From Protea cynaroides (lineage: Eukaryota > Streptophyta > Magnoliopsida > Proteales > Proteaceae), in the NCBI GenBank assembly GCA_028583415.1, contig CM053271.1:88275534-88339533 (forward strand): a stretch of DNA of 64,000 bases, in the 5' to 3' direction. The notes under the pieces were generated by a model, which saw nothing but the letters and a program-made list of their open reading frames with translations, searched no databases and was not told the DNA's origin. Below, piece by piece: positions 13,701-28,700 of the stretch. Position 1 is the first letter of the stretch, and each line of letters begins with the position of its first letter. The translations under genes were made by a program, and so were the position numbers.

Positions 13701-16700
13701 TCATACAATTTTAGTAATGCCATTCCCTTTTCACTCTATTGGAGTGCTGGAATCTAGTACCATATCTGTAAATCTCTGCAAATTTGTACTCACTAGAGGC
13801 AGTCACCCTACCTGTTTTGTGCTGGAACTTAACTGTTGAAATAGGTGTGGGGTACTCAATTACGTAGACCAACCTGTGTTTGCTCATGGCAAATCGTAAT
13901 GGATTTCAACTATCTAAAGAAGTATCATGTTCTTAACGACATGTGATTCTGTCATAGTCATATTTTCCTGTCATGTGGCAGCATAGTTGTCAAGGCGTCG
14001 TCTAGGAGCCCAGGCGGCCTTGTGATGCCTTGGTCCCCTAGGCGGGTCCCTTGATCACCTAGGCGGGCACCTTGGTTGCCTAGGTGCCCCGTCAGGCCTC
14101 CAATGCCTTGGTTCACCTTGGTGCCTTGACAACTATGCGTGGCAGCAAGGTTTTGAATCTCGGATCTCGACCCCGTCTCGGTGAGGTCCGTATTTTTGAG
14201 ATCTCGTCGAGATCTTGAAAAATTTCACTGAGACTGCATTTTTTGACCACGTAAAGGTCGAGATTTCTGATTTCCGAGATTTTGAGATCTCGAGAAGGTT
14301 GAGATTTCTGAGATTTCTAAGATTTCGCCGAGATTTAGAGCTATGCGTGGCAGACTAGCATGGGCATTGATTTGTCCATGTGATAGGGAACTCCATACAG
14401 ATTTCTCTAGTCCAATTTCATCCCAACATAAGCACTGAAAGTGGTTAAATAGTGACTATGATTTTTCATAAGATTACAGTAATGTCATTTTCCAGTAATG
14501 AATCCAGTGGCATTTCTGTAATTTTGTCACTTTCATCTCACTTTGAAGCTTCCCCTGCTTGTTTCCACTGAATCTTCAATGATATTCTTATAGAGTCTTC
14601 TATCACATGGATGCACCCTTGGTTGTCAATGCAATAAGTTGTGATGAGTGCGAAATGTCATAAGTAGTCATTGGTCATATAAGGACCCTAAAAGAAAATG
14701 AGCAAAAAGGAAACCGTGGAAGATGAAATGTAACGTTCAGTGCATTTCATGTGGTATTTTGTGTTTGGTGCAATGTTTAGAAGAGTAAAGGCAGAAGTTT
14801 ATTGTCTTAAAATGTTTTATTTATTTATTTATTTATTTATTTATTTGCGTTTTGGCACTGGGTTGCCTCTTTGGAATTATTTACTTTTGAAAGTGAGAGA
14901 GGTATAAAAATGATATTGCCTCTGCTTGTTGCTCTTTTCTGAACTCGTGTAGTTAATTGTTTCTGTTGTTTTTCTTCACCATGGAGAACTTGTTTGCTTC
15001 CCAATTTTGGCTTTAGATAAGTTCCCTTGGTAATTTCCTGTCACAGAGAAGCAACTCTTCTTTTCTGTAGCTTTAAGTAGTTATTGAGAAGTCCTCAGTT
15101 TGTGTTTGTTAATATATCTCATTTATATTTTTTATATATTTGATTTATCTATTGTATTGTATAAATAATATCTATAGAAAATTGATTACAAATTTCATCA
15201 GCAATAATTCAATTACAATAACGTAAGGGCTCAAAAGGAATATCTTCAATAGAAAAAAAAAGAAAAAAAGAAAAGAATAAAGAGTATGCAATACCTCTTT
15301 GATTTCAGTTGAATCTACAAAATAATTGTTGTTCTTTCCTAGGTATTCAGTGCATAATATGTTGATGATAAATATGTGTGTAATTTGATTAGATTAACTA
15401 ATATTCATAAGACACCTGGTTGTATATGGGTTTTCTGAAATAGTTAAGTTGTCTCCTCCTAGTTGTGATTTGAGCATATGATCATCATCATTATCTTCTT
15501 TGCATCAGATTTTTTTATGCAATTGGCTGCATTCTATTCTTGTAGAGATATTTATCCTTTCCTCGAGAAGGTATGCTTGGAAGGAACTCGTGTGCAGTCA
15601 AAAGCTGCTGTCTCTGCAATTGCTGCATTAACTAGCGCTTCAGATCATTGTGTTTTCTTAGAATTATGCAAGGTATCCCTTAATTTAACTGCTGTTAAAG
15701 TGGCATGATTTAAATTTTGATACACAGCTTTTCAACATGGTTCCAAGTTTCAACTGTTCCAATTCAGGAAATGGTGGCTTTATTGATATGCTGCATCATC
15801 TCTCATATTCTTTTATGATGGTCATAGAGGTGTAGCAAATAGTTTTGCAGTTGTAGCTATTTTTTTCTTCATTGGTGAGGTTTGAGCAAGTGCTTTATAT
15901 AGAGTGAGAATGTGAAGAGGAGAAAGTGCTTTAGTTGAAATCAGTTATATTTGTTACAATGTTTACTTTACACTTGATGCTACTCATCCTTTTCTCTTGG
16001 GTTCCCTTCTGATTGTATCGGAAATAAGTGAATTTTTCATTAGTTGCACTTAAGTATAGACTGTAAAAGTGTAGATACAAGTGGACGTACATAGTCCAAC
16101 CTTTAAGCAAGTAAATCTCCATTATTGGTCTGTATGCCAATGAAAAATGAAACCTGATATACATCATTTATCTTCTATGCAAGAGATATGTCCACTTTAT
16201 GAACTAATATATTTTTGGCAACTGAGATATATGCACTTTGAATATTTATTCTGTGCAAGACTCTGGACTCTCCTCCCGACAAAAAGTCGCAAACCAACCA
16301 ATCCCTACTCGCTGCTCTCGATCTCCCCCCCCCACACACACACACACACACCCCTCCATCTTTAGCCTATCCCTCTGCCCTAAACCAGGCACTGCTGGGA
16401 AAATTTAGACTGAACCTAAACTGCAAAAGGGAAGAAGGCCCTAAATTGGAGAAACCATTGCTGGATTTTGGGGAGCTTGAAAGAGAAGGTTCAATACAAA
16501 GTAGAGCTTACATAAGGTAAAGATTTAGCTTTCCTTCCATTTAGATTCCTTGTTTCCCATTTGCATGTTAGCATCTCCTATAGTAAAGGGAAATTTCAGA
16601 CCTCCATATACTCTCTAGTGGTGATTTATGTATTGGAAGAGGACAATTAAAAACAGAACTTGTGATAAGAAATGAAAGAGGGAAGCAAGTAGACTGGCAT

Positions 16701-19700
16701 TCGCTAAAGGTTCACAAGGGGAAAAAAACCAATGTAGTGAACTTGGACAAAATTCGTGTGGATGGGTGACGAAGGAACCCCTTCACCGAAAAAGACCCGA
16801 AAGTGACTAAAAACTAATCTAATACATAAATTATGTCAATTTAGGGACTGTATTTTCAAGAGTAACGACCGTGAAACATATTACAATATCAAACGACAAA
16901 AAAGGCGAGAGAAATTCACTACTACTCTTAGTGTCATAGTTTCCAAGGCGAACCAAGGCGTTGGAGGCCTGACGCACGCCCAAGGCAACCAAGGACGCTC
17001 GATTTTCCAAGGCGCTACCAGGGCGCTTAGATGCCTAGGCGACACCTTGACAACTATGCTTGCTGTAGTCTACGATATTGTATAGTGAAATTAAATCAAG
17101 TACTATATTGAGTATCTATGTCGTGTGTTAGTATGGGATATGTCATGTTTTATGCTATGAAATGAAGAGGGGATAAACCTACTACACCAGTTGTTTGTTA
17201 TAGACATGTATGAAAAACCACTTGCTTTGGGTTGCTGTCAATATATTTATTCATTCACTAAAAAAATAAAAAAAAAAAGAAAAAAAGAAAAAAAGAAAAA
17301 AAAAAGAAAGAAATGCCACGTGAAATGCAATGATTGCATGAACCGAAATGCTCTATTGGTTTACTGAAATGTATGTTTGATTGAATATGCCATGAGTTGG
17401 ATAATGAATTGAAATGAGACCATGAATGAATGTATGTACTGCTCTGCTAATGTAATTGCAAATGAATAAATTGAAGTCACATGAGAAGTCAAGGTCCACA
17501 AAGAGCTCGTAATGTATGGACCCATATAAGAGGTCCAGGCCTATATGGTCATAACAAGAAAGAAATTGAAATGAAAAGGAAAATGAAGGAAAACCCTAGT
17601 GGTTACTGCCCCCTCTCCAGTATGAGGTAATGTACTGGATGGGGTACATTAGCATGAGCCTCGGTCTTTGTGAGTTATGACCCATAAAGAGGCATTGTTA
17701 GGTAAGCCTAGAGGGGGGTGAAATGGCTTTCCTTACTGGATTAAAACTTTTTTGATCTTTTAAACGAGTGTTGTAGATAAATTGAAATAATCTAGAATGC
17801 AAACCACAACACGAGATATGTAGTGGTTCAATTGGGATCCCCCAATCTAGTCCACTCATTCTTAAGTCTACACTTGAGATCCACTATTCTCCCTTTCAAT
17901 ACAGTAGGTGGTGAAGAACACATTTTTACAAATCTTTTTGGTAAAGAGGAACTTTACAATACTCTTCGTTCAAGGTCACGAGGAACTTATAGGAATCTTC
18001 ATTCAAGGTCAATAGGAACCTATAGGAATCTTCATTCAAGGTGAAGAAGAACCTATAATCTCTTGAGTAGGAGAAGGTCCTTGCACAACCTAAGTACATT
18101 CTAGGTTTTTGCAACTCTTATATGAACAAGAGGATCCTTGTGTTGGCCAAGTTTAGTTAGGCACCAATTACAAATGAAAGATAGGTTTGAGATTACCTAT
18201 GCAAGGCGTGTGACCCTTTACTCCTTGTGATTGCGTGATGTAAGAATGATGTATATGATGATGACCTTGCACAATGTGTAGACTTCTCTTTTGAATGATG
18301 CTTGTGAAGAAGTTCATGCTTTGAAATTGAGCTTTTGGAGATCACAATGATAAATGAAGCTTGGGTGTAAGCTTTGAGCTCTTAGTAAAATGGAGGAATG
18401 ATTGCTTCTTTGCAAATTTGAGCTTAATAGTATTGCAGGCATGCCCTCATATATTACAACAATATGACTTGACTTATGTTTGGTGTTAGTAGTTATTTCA
18501 CCTGACTGGTCTTTTAAGCTCACCCCATATTGCAACATGATTTACATGAGCCAGGCCATGACCATGGCCTGCGCAACTGTGCGGAGTGTAGATTTGGGGA
18601 CCGGGGAAAGGGAATGAGATCCCATCCTGATAGAAGACTGAATCTGTTTCCTGTCTTTTGTTATGTTTTGATCTAGTCTCATGCGACGATACTATGGAAT
18701 TGTAATTAAATTTTGAGAACTGATATGTAAGCATGTAATTAAACTCTGGCACCTCAGGCGTCTATGTATGTAAGACTTCCGCTGTACATGTGTTTATAGT
18801 TTATGTTGTTATGAACTATGGAATGGATGTTGAATAGATGTAGGTTTTGTGTGGCTATCGGCTCTACTATGTTGATCCTGTGGATGTGTAAAGTTTTTAA
18901 ACTTGGGTAACGCCCATAAACCTGTTTCCTAAAATCAGAGCGTTACATTTTCTTTGGTAAACCACTCTGAAAAGGCTATAGTTGGATGAAGAACCATTTG
19001 GAGTAGCAGTGGTTTTTGCAACTGCATCGATAAGATTTTGGTTCAGCCATGCTTTTGCTTTTAATATTTTGATTTTACTGTGAGAAAACAAAGATGTACT
19101 TGTATTGAAACTTGTTTTCATTTGAGTTGCAATTGTTTGTTGATATAGATCTATATTATTGGAGCTTTGTCTAAAATTTTTGTTTTTGTGTTATGTTGCT
19201 GTTCAACTTGTATGCATGCTGCAAAATTTTTGCGTACAGTTGATGCCTTCTTGCTCCTGCCCAACGTGGAATAAATTTTAATGAACATTGTGCAGCTCAA
19301 GCTTACCTTTATTCCTAGGAGTTTTTAGTCTTGCTCTCTAATTTCTGTGCACCGAAAAATATAATTTTGTTTATGTATTGCAATGTAGATATGTTTTTTA
19401 TGGTCACATGCTTTTATTTCATCTAATTCTATTTATTTTTACAATTCCAGCTTGTTAATTTCATAATTTTTTTTAAGGTTCATGCCACAGTTGTTGCTAA
19501 CCCATTTTCATCCTGACGACTAAACATTGAATGGTTTTTTTCAATCCAAAAAAGAAAGAAAAAGCAGAGTGGATATTTTCCTCGTGTGAAGTTCTGTAGT
19601 GTTCTTCAGTTTGTATTAGAGGATCTTTGCTTAAACTTCTTTCTTCTCGTTTTTGTATTTATCTTCTTGTTATCAAATGCTACGATAAATAACATTAGTG

Positions 19701-22700
19701 TTTTTTTTTTGTATATGTTTTCCATGAACAGAAGCTTGTGGATTTTCTTCATTCTGGGCAAAATATCGCAACTGTCCTGCAATCTTTGGGCTGCATTGCA
19801 CAATATTCTGTATCAGCATTTGAGAGCATGGATAAAGAGATTACACAGTATATATTTGAGAAATTTTTTTATGATTCCGATGTGAGTTTCAATTATTTTA
19901 CTCTCTTGTAAAGATTAATTTTGACAGAACACTCATCTGTATTCAACATTTTTGTCTGCTTTATTGACTTTTAAAAGCTGTTATTTATATCGCTGCAGTC
20001 ATTAGATCACATGCATTCATCAGATGAGGATTCTGGGTACAGCACCTCTTGCAAACTTAAGGTGAGTGTAGGAGGGAAATAAATAGTCACACTAAGTATT
20101 GTTTGGGTAATTGGATGTTTACCTGCGTCTCTTACTTTGTGAAGCACGTTTTAATATGCATCTTTGTTAACTCTTTCACCAATTGTTGCTAGTTAGAACC
20201 ATTAAAAAAATGCAGCCAGTTGTATCTTCCAGCTTCATATGCAAGAAGAAAAAAGAAAGCAGTAGACCACTTCACTCACGTTTACAGAGCTCAACCACTC
20301 AAAATCTCTTGAAAAACTTCAATGTCTATTATCAAACCATGCTTAATTGATGGGGGTGTATTACATGTATAATGATCTTTTAAGATTCCTTGATTGACTC
20401 CTAAAAGGGCTCATAATCATTCACACACTGACTTAATTAAGTCAACTCAAAACAGAATTCTGTAATTGCTAATAAGTTTTTTAATTCAACTCAAACACTC
20501 AACTATAATCCCATGTACTAACTGCACCCCTCACTTTATGGACTTATAATCAAGGTCCCAACCTCGTATCATGGATATGCAAAATATGGTAGGGTATGGT
20601 CAAGATACACGTAGGAATGCTTTGGGAACATGGAGAATACAATTTCAAAGCATAAAAACACTTTAAATAAGCAACATTAAAAAGAAAAAGGTTTCTTACA
20701 TTGATTCTAAACCAGGTTGTGTTGTGGACTGGTTCAAACTCGGAAGTAAAAGAAGTCTGGCAAGAGTGCTACGAGTATGATGTTGTACACAGTTTGAACA
20801 TATGTGTAATATTGGCCCAGTTCATATACTGATGGTAGTGTCCCCCTACTCATTGTAGAACCCTGTATACTCGTCTCGAGTGGACAATGTCTTGGGTGTA
20901 ATCAACTGTAATTCTGTGGCTTCTGCCTGACCATAACCAAAATGATGAACACCCAAGGCCGGAAGAACCAACAGAAGAAGGATACCGTCCAAATACTTTG
21001 TAGGAGCAATAGTTCGATCTGAACTCATGCTCAGTGATTCCATCTCCCTCATAAGCACGTTACTGTCATTGGGTTGCTGGCCACGCTTATCCCTCAGACT
21101 GTGACTCCTTGAATTGGAAGCCTGTGGCTCTGGATGAGTACCGTGATCCTCATCTTGGGTTGTATGAGTGTATCCCTTCTCACATGTGAACTGCACCAGA
21201 TCATGTGAACCTCACCATTATCTTAGCCTGCACCCCCATCACCACCACCACCACCTTAATATGGCCGTTTGCCGCCCAAAATGGCCTGCCAAAATGCACC
21301 CCAGTGAAATTTTGGTCATTTCGGCTGAACTTTAGGATTTCAGTCCGATTGAAATGGCACCGAAATTTGAGTTTTTGAAAATTTGTATTTGTATATTATA
21401 CCTCATTGTACTAATTATAATAGTGATCACCTATCACATCATTTAATAATTGAAGCTGTCGTCCAAATGTTGCTCTTATGGGCTTCTTCTCGTCTGACAT
21501 TCTGCGATCTGCAGATTTATGGGCTGAAAACACTTGTCAAGCGCTTTTTGCCACATCAAGGAACTCTTGCCAGATTTCAAATTGGAGAATTATTGGACAT
21601 TTTGCTAAAGATGCTACAGGAGGGTGACATTGCAGATCGTACCATACCAAGGTATGTTTTCTATACTATAAGTGAATTATGATGGCTTTAATTTTTAATA
21701 TTAGCTATTTAATCTCCTTGGTGTTCCAATTTCAGCAATTTGTTTGTTATTAATCAGTGCAGTTAGTAATCATAATGTTCAGCTTAACCATGCTTAATAG
21801 TTGCACTCACCCCATGATGTCCACACAAATGAAGACCTATATCTGTTTAGTTTGGAACAATAAAAAAGAATGTGAATTATTTGCTGTCATTCTTGGCAAG
21901 TATAAGTCACCTGTCAAGCTTTGCATGGAGTATTAAGAATTTATCTGTTATGAATAACAAAATTGAAAAGAAGAGAAACAATAGTGTACAACAACAGGGC
22001 CATGCCACACCTAATTAATTGTAAATATGAATAATATATCAAATACTAGAAGGGCTAAAAAACCCTACCAAGGTAGATCTGATCAGAACCTTACAAAGGA
22101 GTCATTCCCAATCACAAGATAAAGCCTCACAACTCCTTATTCCAATGGAATGACGTATTTGCCAATGAGCTCTATTGTAATATGGGTTCATATTGGGTCC
22201 AAGGGTATAATTGTCTAGGGTTACCTTTTTATTTCTTTTATTCCCTTGTAATATTTTGCCTATATGAACTGACCTTTGTCTCTCAAGACAAGTTAAATCA
22301 TTATTTCACAATTCAACACGGTATCAGAGCAAGGATCTCCCTCGATGTCCATGCCCTACTGCTGCCACCATGTCCTATTAGCACCATCAACACCGACCTC
22401 CTCTCTCCACCCTACTGGATCCGCCTCTCTCTCTCAACTCGGCCTTCTACCGCTACCGCCCCTTCTTCTAGCGGTGCTTCTCGGCAGCCCCTCGGTCATC
22501 ATGGTTTCCACCAAGGGTTTTCTAAAGATTGTCACCCCGTTTTTGAGATCTCGATCTTTTTTACCGAAATCGTCTGTTTCCTGCAGCTGTTTTATTAGCC
22601 AGGTTCAGCTATGCACTGTTCCGATTAGCCTTTTCTTCTTTTTCCTATTGTCTAATCCTCAGCCATGTCGGACACCACGATTGCATCGACTGTTCCCAAA

Positions 22701-25700
22701 GGCTTTAGTGGTCGGAGCTTCTCTGGCTTCCTTACATTTCCTGTTTGTTCCATTAAATTAGATGAGAATAATTATTTGATGTGGTCTTGTTCCTGCTTCT
22801 TTTTATAGCATCCCATGGTTTTTTAGGGTAGCTTATCGGAGATGCTAAGAAGCTTACTGCTGATAGTGTAGATCAGAGTAAATTGAGTTCTAACAACTAC
22901 CTGGTGATGTTGTATCTTATAAGTTTATGGATCCGAACATTGCACGAGGGTATTTATTGTTAGATTCGATTGCCAGCATATGGAAGGCTGCTAAAGATAC
23001 CTATTCACAGATAGGCAATGATGTTCAAGTGTATAAACTGCAAAAGAAAATTCATGATACTAAGCAGAAGGAGCTTTCGTCGTCTCAATATTGTTTTGAG
23101 TTGAGAGGAATGTGGCAAGAGTTGGATTATTATGAAGCCTTCTCCGCCTCTTGTTCCATAGATGCCACGAAATTTGCCAAGCGGGAGGACAAATTTCATA
23201 TCTATGTTTTCTTGGCTGGTCTCAATTGAAGCTTGATCAAATACGTGCTCATGTTTTAAGTCGTGATCCTTTCCTTTCTTTGGAGCAAGCCTACGCTATG
23301 GTCTAGTCTGAGGACAGTGGGCGGATTGTAATGTTGCAACCTACTTTGCTTGATCGGTCTGCTTTATTTTCTGGTTCGGATTCCTCTGGCACTGGTGGTT
23401 CTTCCCGTTCTGGCTCTCACCCTAGTTCAGATAAAGAGCCAATTAAATGTGAGTTATGTGGTAAGGAACGTCACACTAAAAACTAATGTTGGAAACTCCA
23501 TGGTCCAACAAACGTGCAGTAGCCTGAGGTAGAGCTTTTGTCAATTGGACACCGGCCCAATCTGCATTAGTTAAGGCCTCAATACGCAAATGATTGTAAG
23601 GAGAGAAAAGAACCCCTTTGCTAGGAGTGGATTTCAAATATCTCAAAATCCGATATGCTGCTTCTAGGTGAGTACAGTGAGGATCATGCATATACTGATT
23701 GACCACACTCACAACAAAAGCAATGTCAAGTTGGGTGTGATACAAGTATATCAGTCGTCCGATCAAACTCTAATAAACTGCCTTTATCAACTGAGTCCCC
23801 ATCCTTGTTCTTGAGGTGAGAGTTAGGATCTAGAGGAGTAACTACTGGTTTACAACCCAAAATTTCTCTATTTGATAAGAGATCAAGAGTATACTTCGTT
23901 GAAAAAGGAAGATACCTTGAGCTGAATGAGCAACCTCGTTCCTAAGAAAATATCGCAGCATTCCCAGGTCCTTTATCTCGAATTTTGTCCATAAGTAAGT
24001 CTTTAGGTTGAATATTTCGTCAACATCACTTTCAAAGATCATCTACATAGACGATCAAGATTGTAATGTGCTCACTTGTTTTCTTGATAAACAAGGTATT
24101 GTAAGCATTACTTTGTTTATAACCAATCGATATCATGGCTCAATGTTAAACGGCCAGACCACGTCCTTGGAAACTGTTTCGGACCATCCAAAGGCCGTTT
24201 CAACTTACAAACCTTGCCATGGTTTTTGGAGAAGCAAATCCAGGTGGAATGTCCATGTATACCTCATCTTCAAGCTCCCCATTAGGGAAGAATTCTTAAC
24301 ATCAAGTTGTTGAAGGTCCCATCCTTGGTTAATGGCGCATAGATAATAACTCTGACAGTGTTCATATGTGCTACTGGAGTAAAGGTTTCTTGATAGTCGA
24401 TCCCATATGTCTGAGTGAGATCTTTAGCAATCGGCCTTGTTCTATATCTGTCCATAGTTCCCTCAGCTTTTTGTTTGACAACAAAGACTCACTTACATAC
24501 ATCCTACATGTTTCTTTCCTAGAGGGAGAGACCAAATCCCACGTCATTCTTCCCAAGAGCATTCATCTCTTCATTCATTACCTCTTTCTCTTTGGATTTA
24601 CAAGTGCATCTTGCTAGGTGTTAGGAGTGGACACAAATGTTAACAAAGAAACAAAAGTACATAAGGAGGGAGATAGAACCACTGGGCAAGCAAGGGTGGT
24701 CTACGATCAGCCATGGTTCAAAATCTCGGCGAGATCTCGAGATTCTCAAAGTTCTTGAACAAAGTCGAGATAAGATCTCACACGAAACCTGGTCTCGATC
24801 AGTCTCAACTAGTTCTTGATTGTTCTTGACATTTTCGATCAGTTCTCGACATTTTTGACCATTTCTTGATCAGTTCTTGTTTGGTCTTGACATAATGTAT
24901 GAATTATAATTGTATTATCTACTTGACTACTTTGGGTTTTTTAACTATGACAATTAACTGAGTGCGTGCTATTATGTTTGTTCTTTTCTTAAAATATGAT
25001 TTTATTGGCTTATTTGGCCTTCTTTGATCTTCTATTAGTGTAGCATTATGTAGAATAGTCAATATTACGTCAGACCGGCATTGTCAAACATCGGTATAAA
25101 CCCAAACAACCGCCATGTGTGATTTTTTTTTTACAATTTTATGGTTTAAATGTATTTATGCATGCTAAAATAGAGTTTCCCTGGAGTATCTGGTTATAAA
25201 ATGACCATTTGAGCCCTGAGACACAGTTTAAACTTTCATGTAGAAAATACATGTTCTCGCCGAGATTTCGACCGGGATCTCGGAAATCTCGGTTTCTCAG
25301 AGGGTCAAGACACCCATGAGACTCGAGTTTCGAGCTATGCGATCCACAAGATCCTAACAGGCAAGAAAGTCGCTTTCTTGGTGCAAACCAGCTATCTTGT
25401 CGGAGGGTGATAGCACTTTTAACGCTTCTAAGTGGCAGAATAGCCAAGAAAGGTACAGCGGAGACCCCTCAGATCAATCTTGCCGTGCACATGATGGTTG
25501 CGAGCAAAGATCACACAACCAAAAAATTCGAGGTAGCACCACAAACGAAAAGGAACCCAAAAACACATCAAGAGGACAACAAGAGTCCAACACATGGGAA
25601 GGCATCGGATTGATAAGATAAGCTGCCACAAGGGTGCATCCCCCAATATTGAGGGATGATTATAGTAAACATTAGGGACCGGGCCACCTCCATAAGATGA

Positions 25701-28700
25701 CAATTTTATGTTTAGCCACACCGTTTTGAGCAAGAGTATCACGCAGTTAGTTTGATGAATAATCCTATGAGCAAACAAGTATAACTAGAAGGATTCATCA
25801 ATGTACTCTTTGCCATTATTAGTCCAAAGAATCTTCACCTTGGCACAGTGTTCCAAATCTTGGTGAGATCTCGAAAATCTCCAAGGTCGAGATTTCAAAA
25901 TCTCAGAAATCTCGACCTTTATTTGTTTAAAAAACGCAGTGTCTCGATGAGAATATTCGAGATCTTAACAAGATTTTGGAAATCTCAGACTTCACCAAGA
26001 TGGGGTCGTGATCCGAGATTTAAAACCTTGCCTTGGCATCAAATTGGGTCTGAACCATCTTATGAAACACCCGGAAGCAGTTGAACACATCACTCTTTCG
26101 ATGCATGGTAAATCCAAGTAGTAAGACTAAAACAATCAATAAAGGAGACAAACCACTGGTAACCAAAATTAGATAGACAGTGCATTGGCCCCATACATCA
26201 GAATGGATCATACCAAAAGGAATTAAACTTCTATTATCGAAAATAGGATAGACAGCTCGAGTTTTCTTTGCAAAGATGCAAGCATCACAAAAGAAGCTAT
26301 TTGGATTATATTTCTTAACTAAAGCTGGAAACAAAGTAGATAAAATGCCTAGAAGTTGACCCAACCGATGATGCCATCGATGTAACTTCGATAAAGTAAA
26401 GGTAGACGAGTCAGGGAGAGAAGCGTGACCAGGAGAACCATCAAGCAAATAGAGATTACCAACTATTTTACCATTGCCAATCGTATGACCCGAAGCCAAG
26501 TTCTGAAAGACACAGATTAGGACAAATATTACTTTACAGTTCTAGTCCCTAGTAAGACTATTAATAGAGAGAAGATTAGTAGAAAATTTGGGAACATTAA
26601 GATAGAGGAAAGAGATAATGAAGGAGAGCACTGGATGGAGTCCTTACCAGAAATAGTGGAAAGGGAACCATCAACAACACTTACCTTTTTTTTTTTTTTT
26701 TAGGTGAATAAATAATTGTATTAACAACACCCCGAACAAGGGAAAACAAATCTGGGTATCCCAATAATAGAGCCAGGCTCCTTACAAACTAAGGAAAACC
26801 CCAACAAGAAAAAGAGCACAAAAACCCACGTCAAGTGGTGGAAAGATTCGAAGAAGATAAGATGAATACATTTCTAGCTGTATTCTTGAGGGGGGAAGGG
26901 GGAGTAGAAGGGAGGTATGGATCCTCGCACTTCGAATATAATAGCATCCCAAATCTGGACAAAGGATTTAGATTTGGAAGTCCATCTTCTAAGATTTCTC
27001 TCAAACCATATGTGGTACATAGTTACAGTAAATGCGAGCTTGGCAAGAGTATCACAATGGCTCTTCTCTTTAAACTTCTTGATCATCCGTTCTCATTCTT
27101 GATTGGAAGGCCGAATAATTCTACTTGTCAGCCAACACTCTCGGAGGATTGTTTTCCGGACTCTCTTGGAGAAGGGGCAATAAAAAAAGAGTTGATGGGT
27201 GTCTTCTGTGGAAGTCCAGCATAGACCACAATTGGAGCTTGGAATGATACCTCAATCATAGAGTAAGGATCCTGTGGGCAAAGATTGAGTCAAAACTCTC
27301 CACAAAGTAAAGCTATGATGCGGAGAGTGCCATTCAAACCACACAATATTAAACCAATCCACCTGGAACTGCGAGATTTGACAATCTCCCAAGTTAAAGA
27401 GACCGAAAACAGACCATTATTGGAACCGGTCAAGCTGATAATATCGCTACTCCCCGAACGGCGGTGAGTGATAGAGTCCAAAGCTTCCCAAGCCTGCGCA
27501 AGGCGAGAGGAAGAGACCCTTCCAGTACACCAAGCCCCCTCTGAAATAATGAAGGAGACAATAGCAAGTCTGTAACGCCGAAAGTTCATCCGGATTCTCT
27601 CGCCATATGTCATCACTAGAATGCTATGAGGATGCTAGTTGTCCAGGCAGAGAAGGGTAGGGCTCTATTGTCAATAAGATATTTGATGAAAGGACGAACC
27701 AGTTGCTTGTGGTGAAGGATTGTCCTCCAAACCTATGAAGAGTCATAGGCCATAGTAACCATCCAAATAGAGTCCTTTCTCAAGTATCTACTATTATTCT
27801 AGTCCACCCAATTACAATTTTTTTAATCAACAATTTTCCCTATTAGTTTACATATGCAAGCTCTGTTGACCTCCTTGACTCTTCGGAGGCCTAGACCACC
27901 TTTCTCTTCAGGTAGGCATACCTTTCCCAGCCAATAGAGTGAAAAAATTTGTTGTTATTTGTTCCTTTCTATACAAAAGAATTCCCTAACAGATCGCTCA
28001 TCAAAATACCCTCCCGCCTTCTCATCTGCATATCTAACCACATTGAAATCTCCCATGGTTCCCCAAGGACAATCACCCATAATAGATTGAATCATACAAA
28101 GCTCATCCCAAAGCCTTCTATGCTCAGAAGAAAAGTTGGACGCATACAAAGCAGTAATATAAAACCCAGTATGACTAGAGCAATCAACAACTTTAAAATG
28201 GATGAATTGATCAGACATGTAAACCACATAAAAGTTTACCTTTGAATTATCCCATTAGCTCCATAGACGGCCATTTGCATGATAATTGTAGTTGAATTCC
28301 ATCTTCCAGCCTGGGGCAATACATCTTGGAATATCTAATGCATTAATCTCTATAACTTTGGTTTCTCTCACTTCTGCTTGCTTGGCAAGGGAATTCAAAC
28401 CCCTGATATTCCAAAAACATCCTTTCATCAGTGATAACGATAAGAAGAGGAGAATAGAGCTCGAACACGATTCAGTCAGGATCGTGAGTACGGTCCCGAG
28501 CCCCTAGAGCTTCGGTAGAGCTGCATAGAAGGTCATTCATGTCTTTTTTCCTTTTCTTAGTCTTTGGGCTCCCAAGCTGCATCAGGCTCAAGGGGGAAGA
28601 CCTCATGGTGACTAAAGTCACTAGACCTAGATATCACCATGCTAGAGAATTGGGGTTGCCCTTCACAACCTTCAGACATTCAGAGGATAGGGGAGATGTA

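Larger units (their letters stand above)
23530..26665 (-). pseudogene. Copia pol remnant, antisense (integrase, RT, RNase H)
   Basis: Read on the minus strand from 26665 down: the end of the protease region, the pre-integrase motif LHRWHHRLGQL and FFCDACIFAKKTR (26400-26270), MIHSDVWGQ, integrase remnant ending RGLRCTFLGYSAT (25428), RT pieces (24562-24371, 24042-23842 with IKDLGMLRYFLRNEVAHSAQG) and RNase H at 23766-23533 (MIGRLIYLYHTQLDIAFVV, ADWAGVQL). Stops and frameshifts are frequent. Two GAGATCTCGAG-family MITEs interrupt it, and a LINE separates it from its gag at 29480-30238. Confidence 0.88.

Noticed and set aside
22182..22761. Two overlapping 138-residue sense frames
   Set aside because: They lie in the Copia LTR and leader before gag and match no domain.
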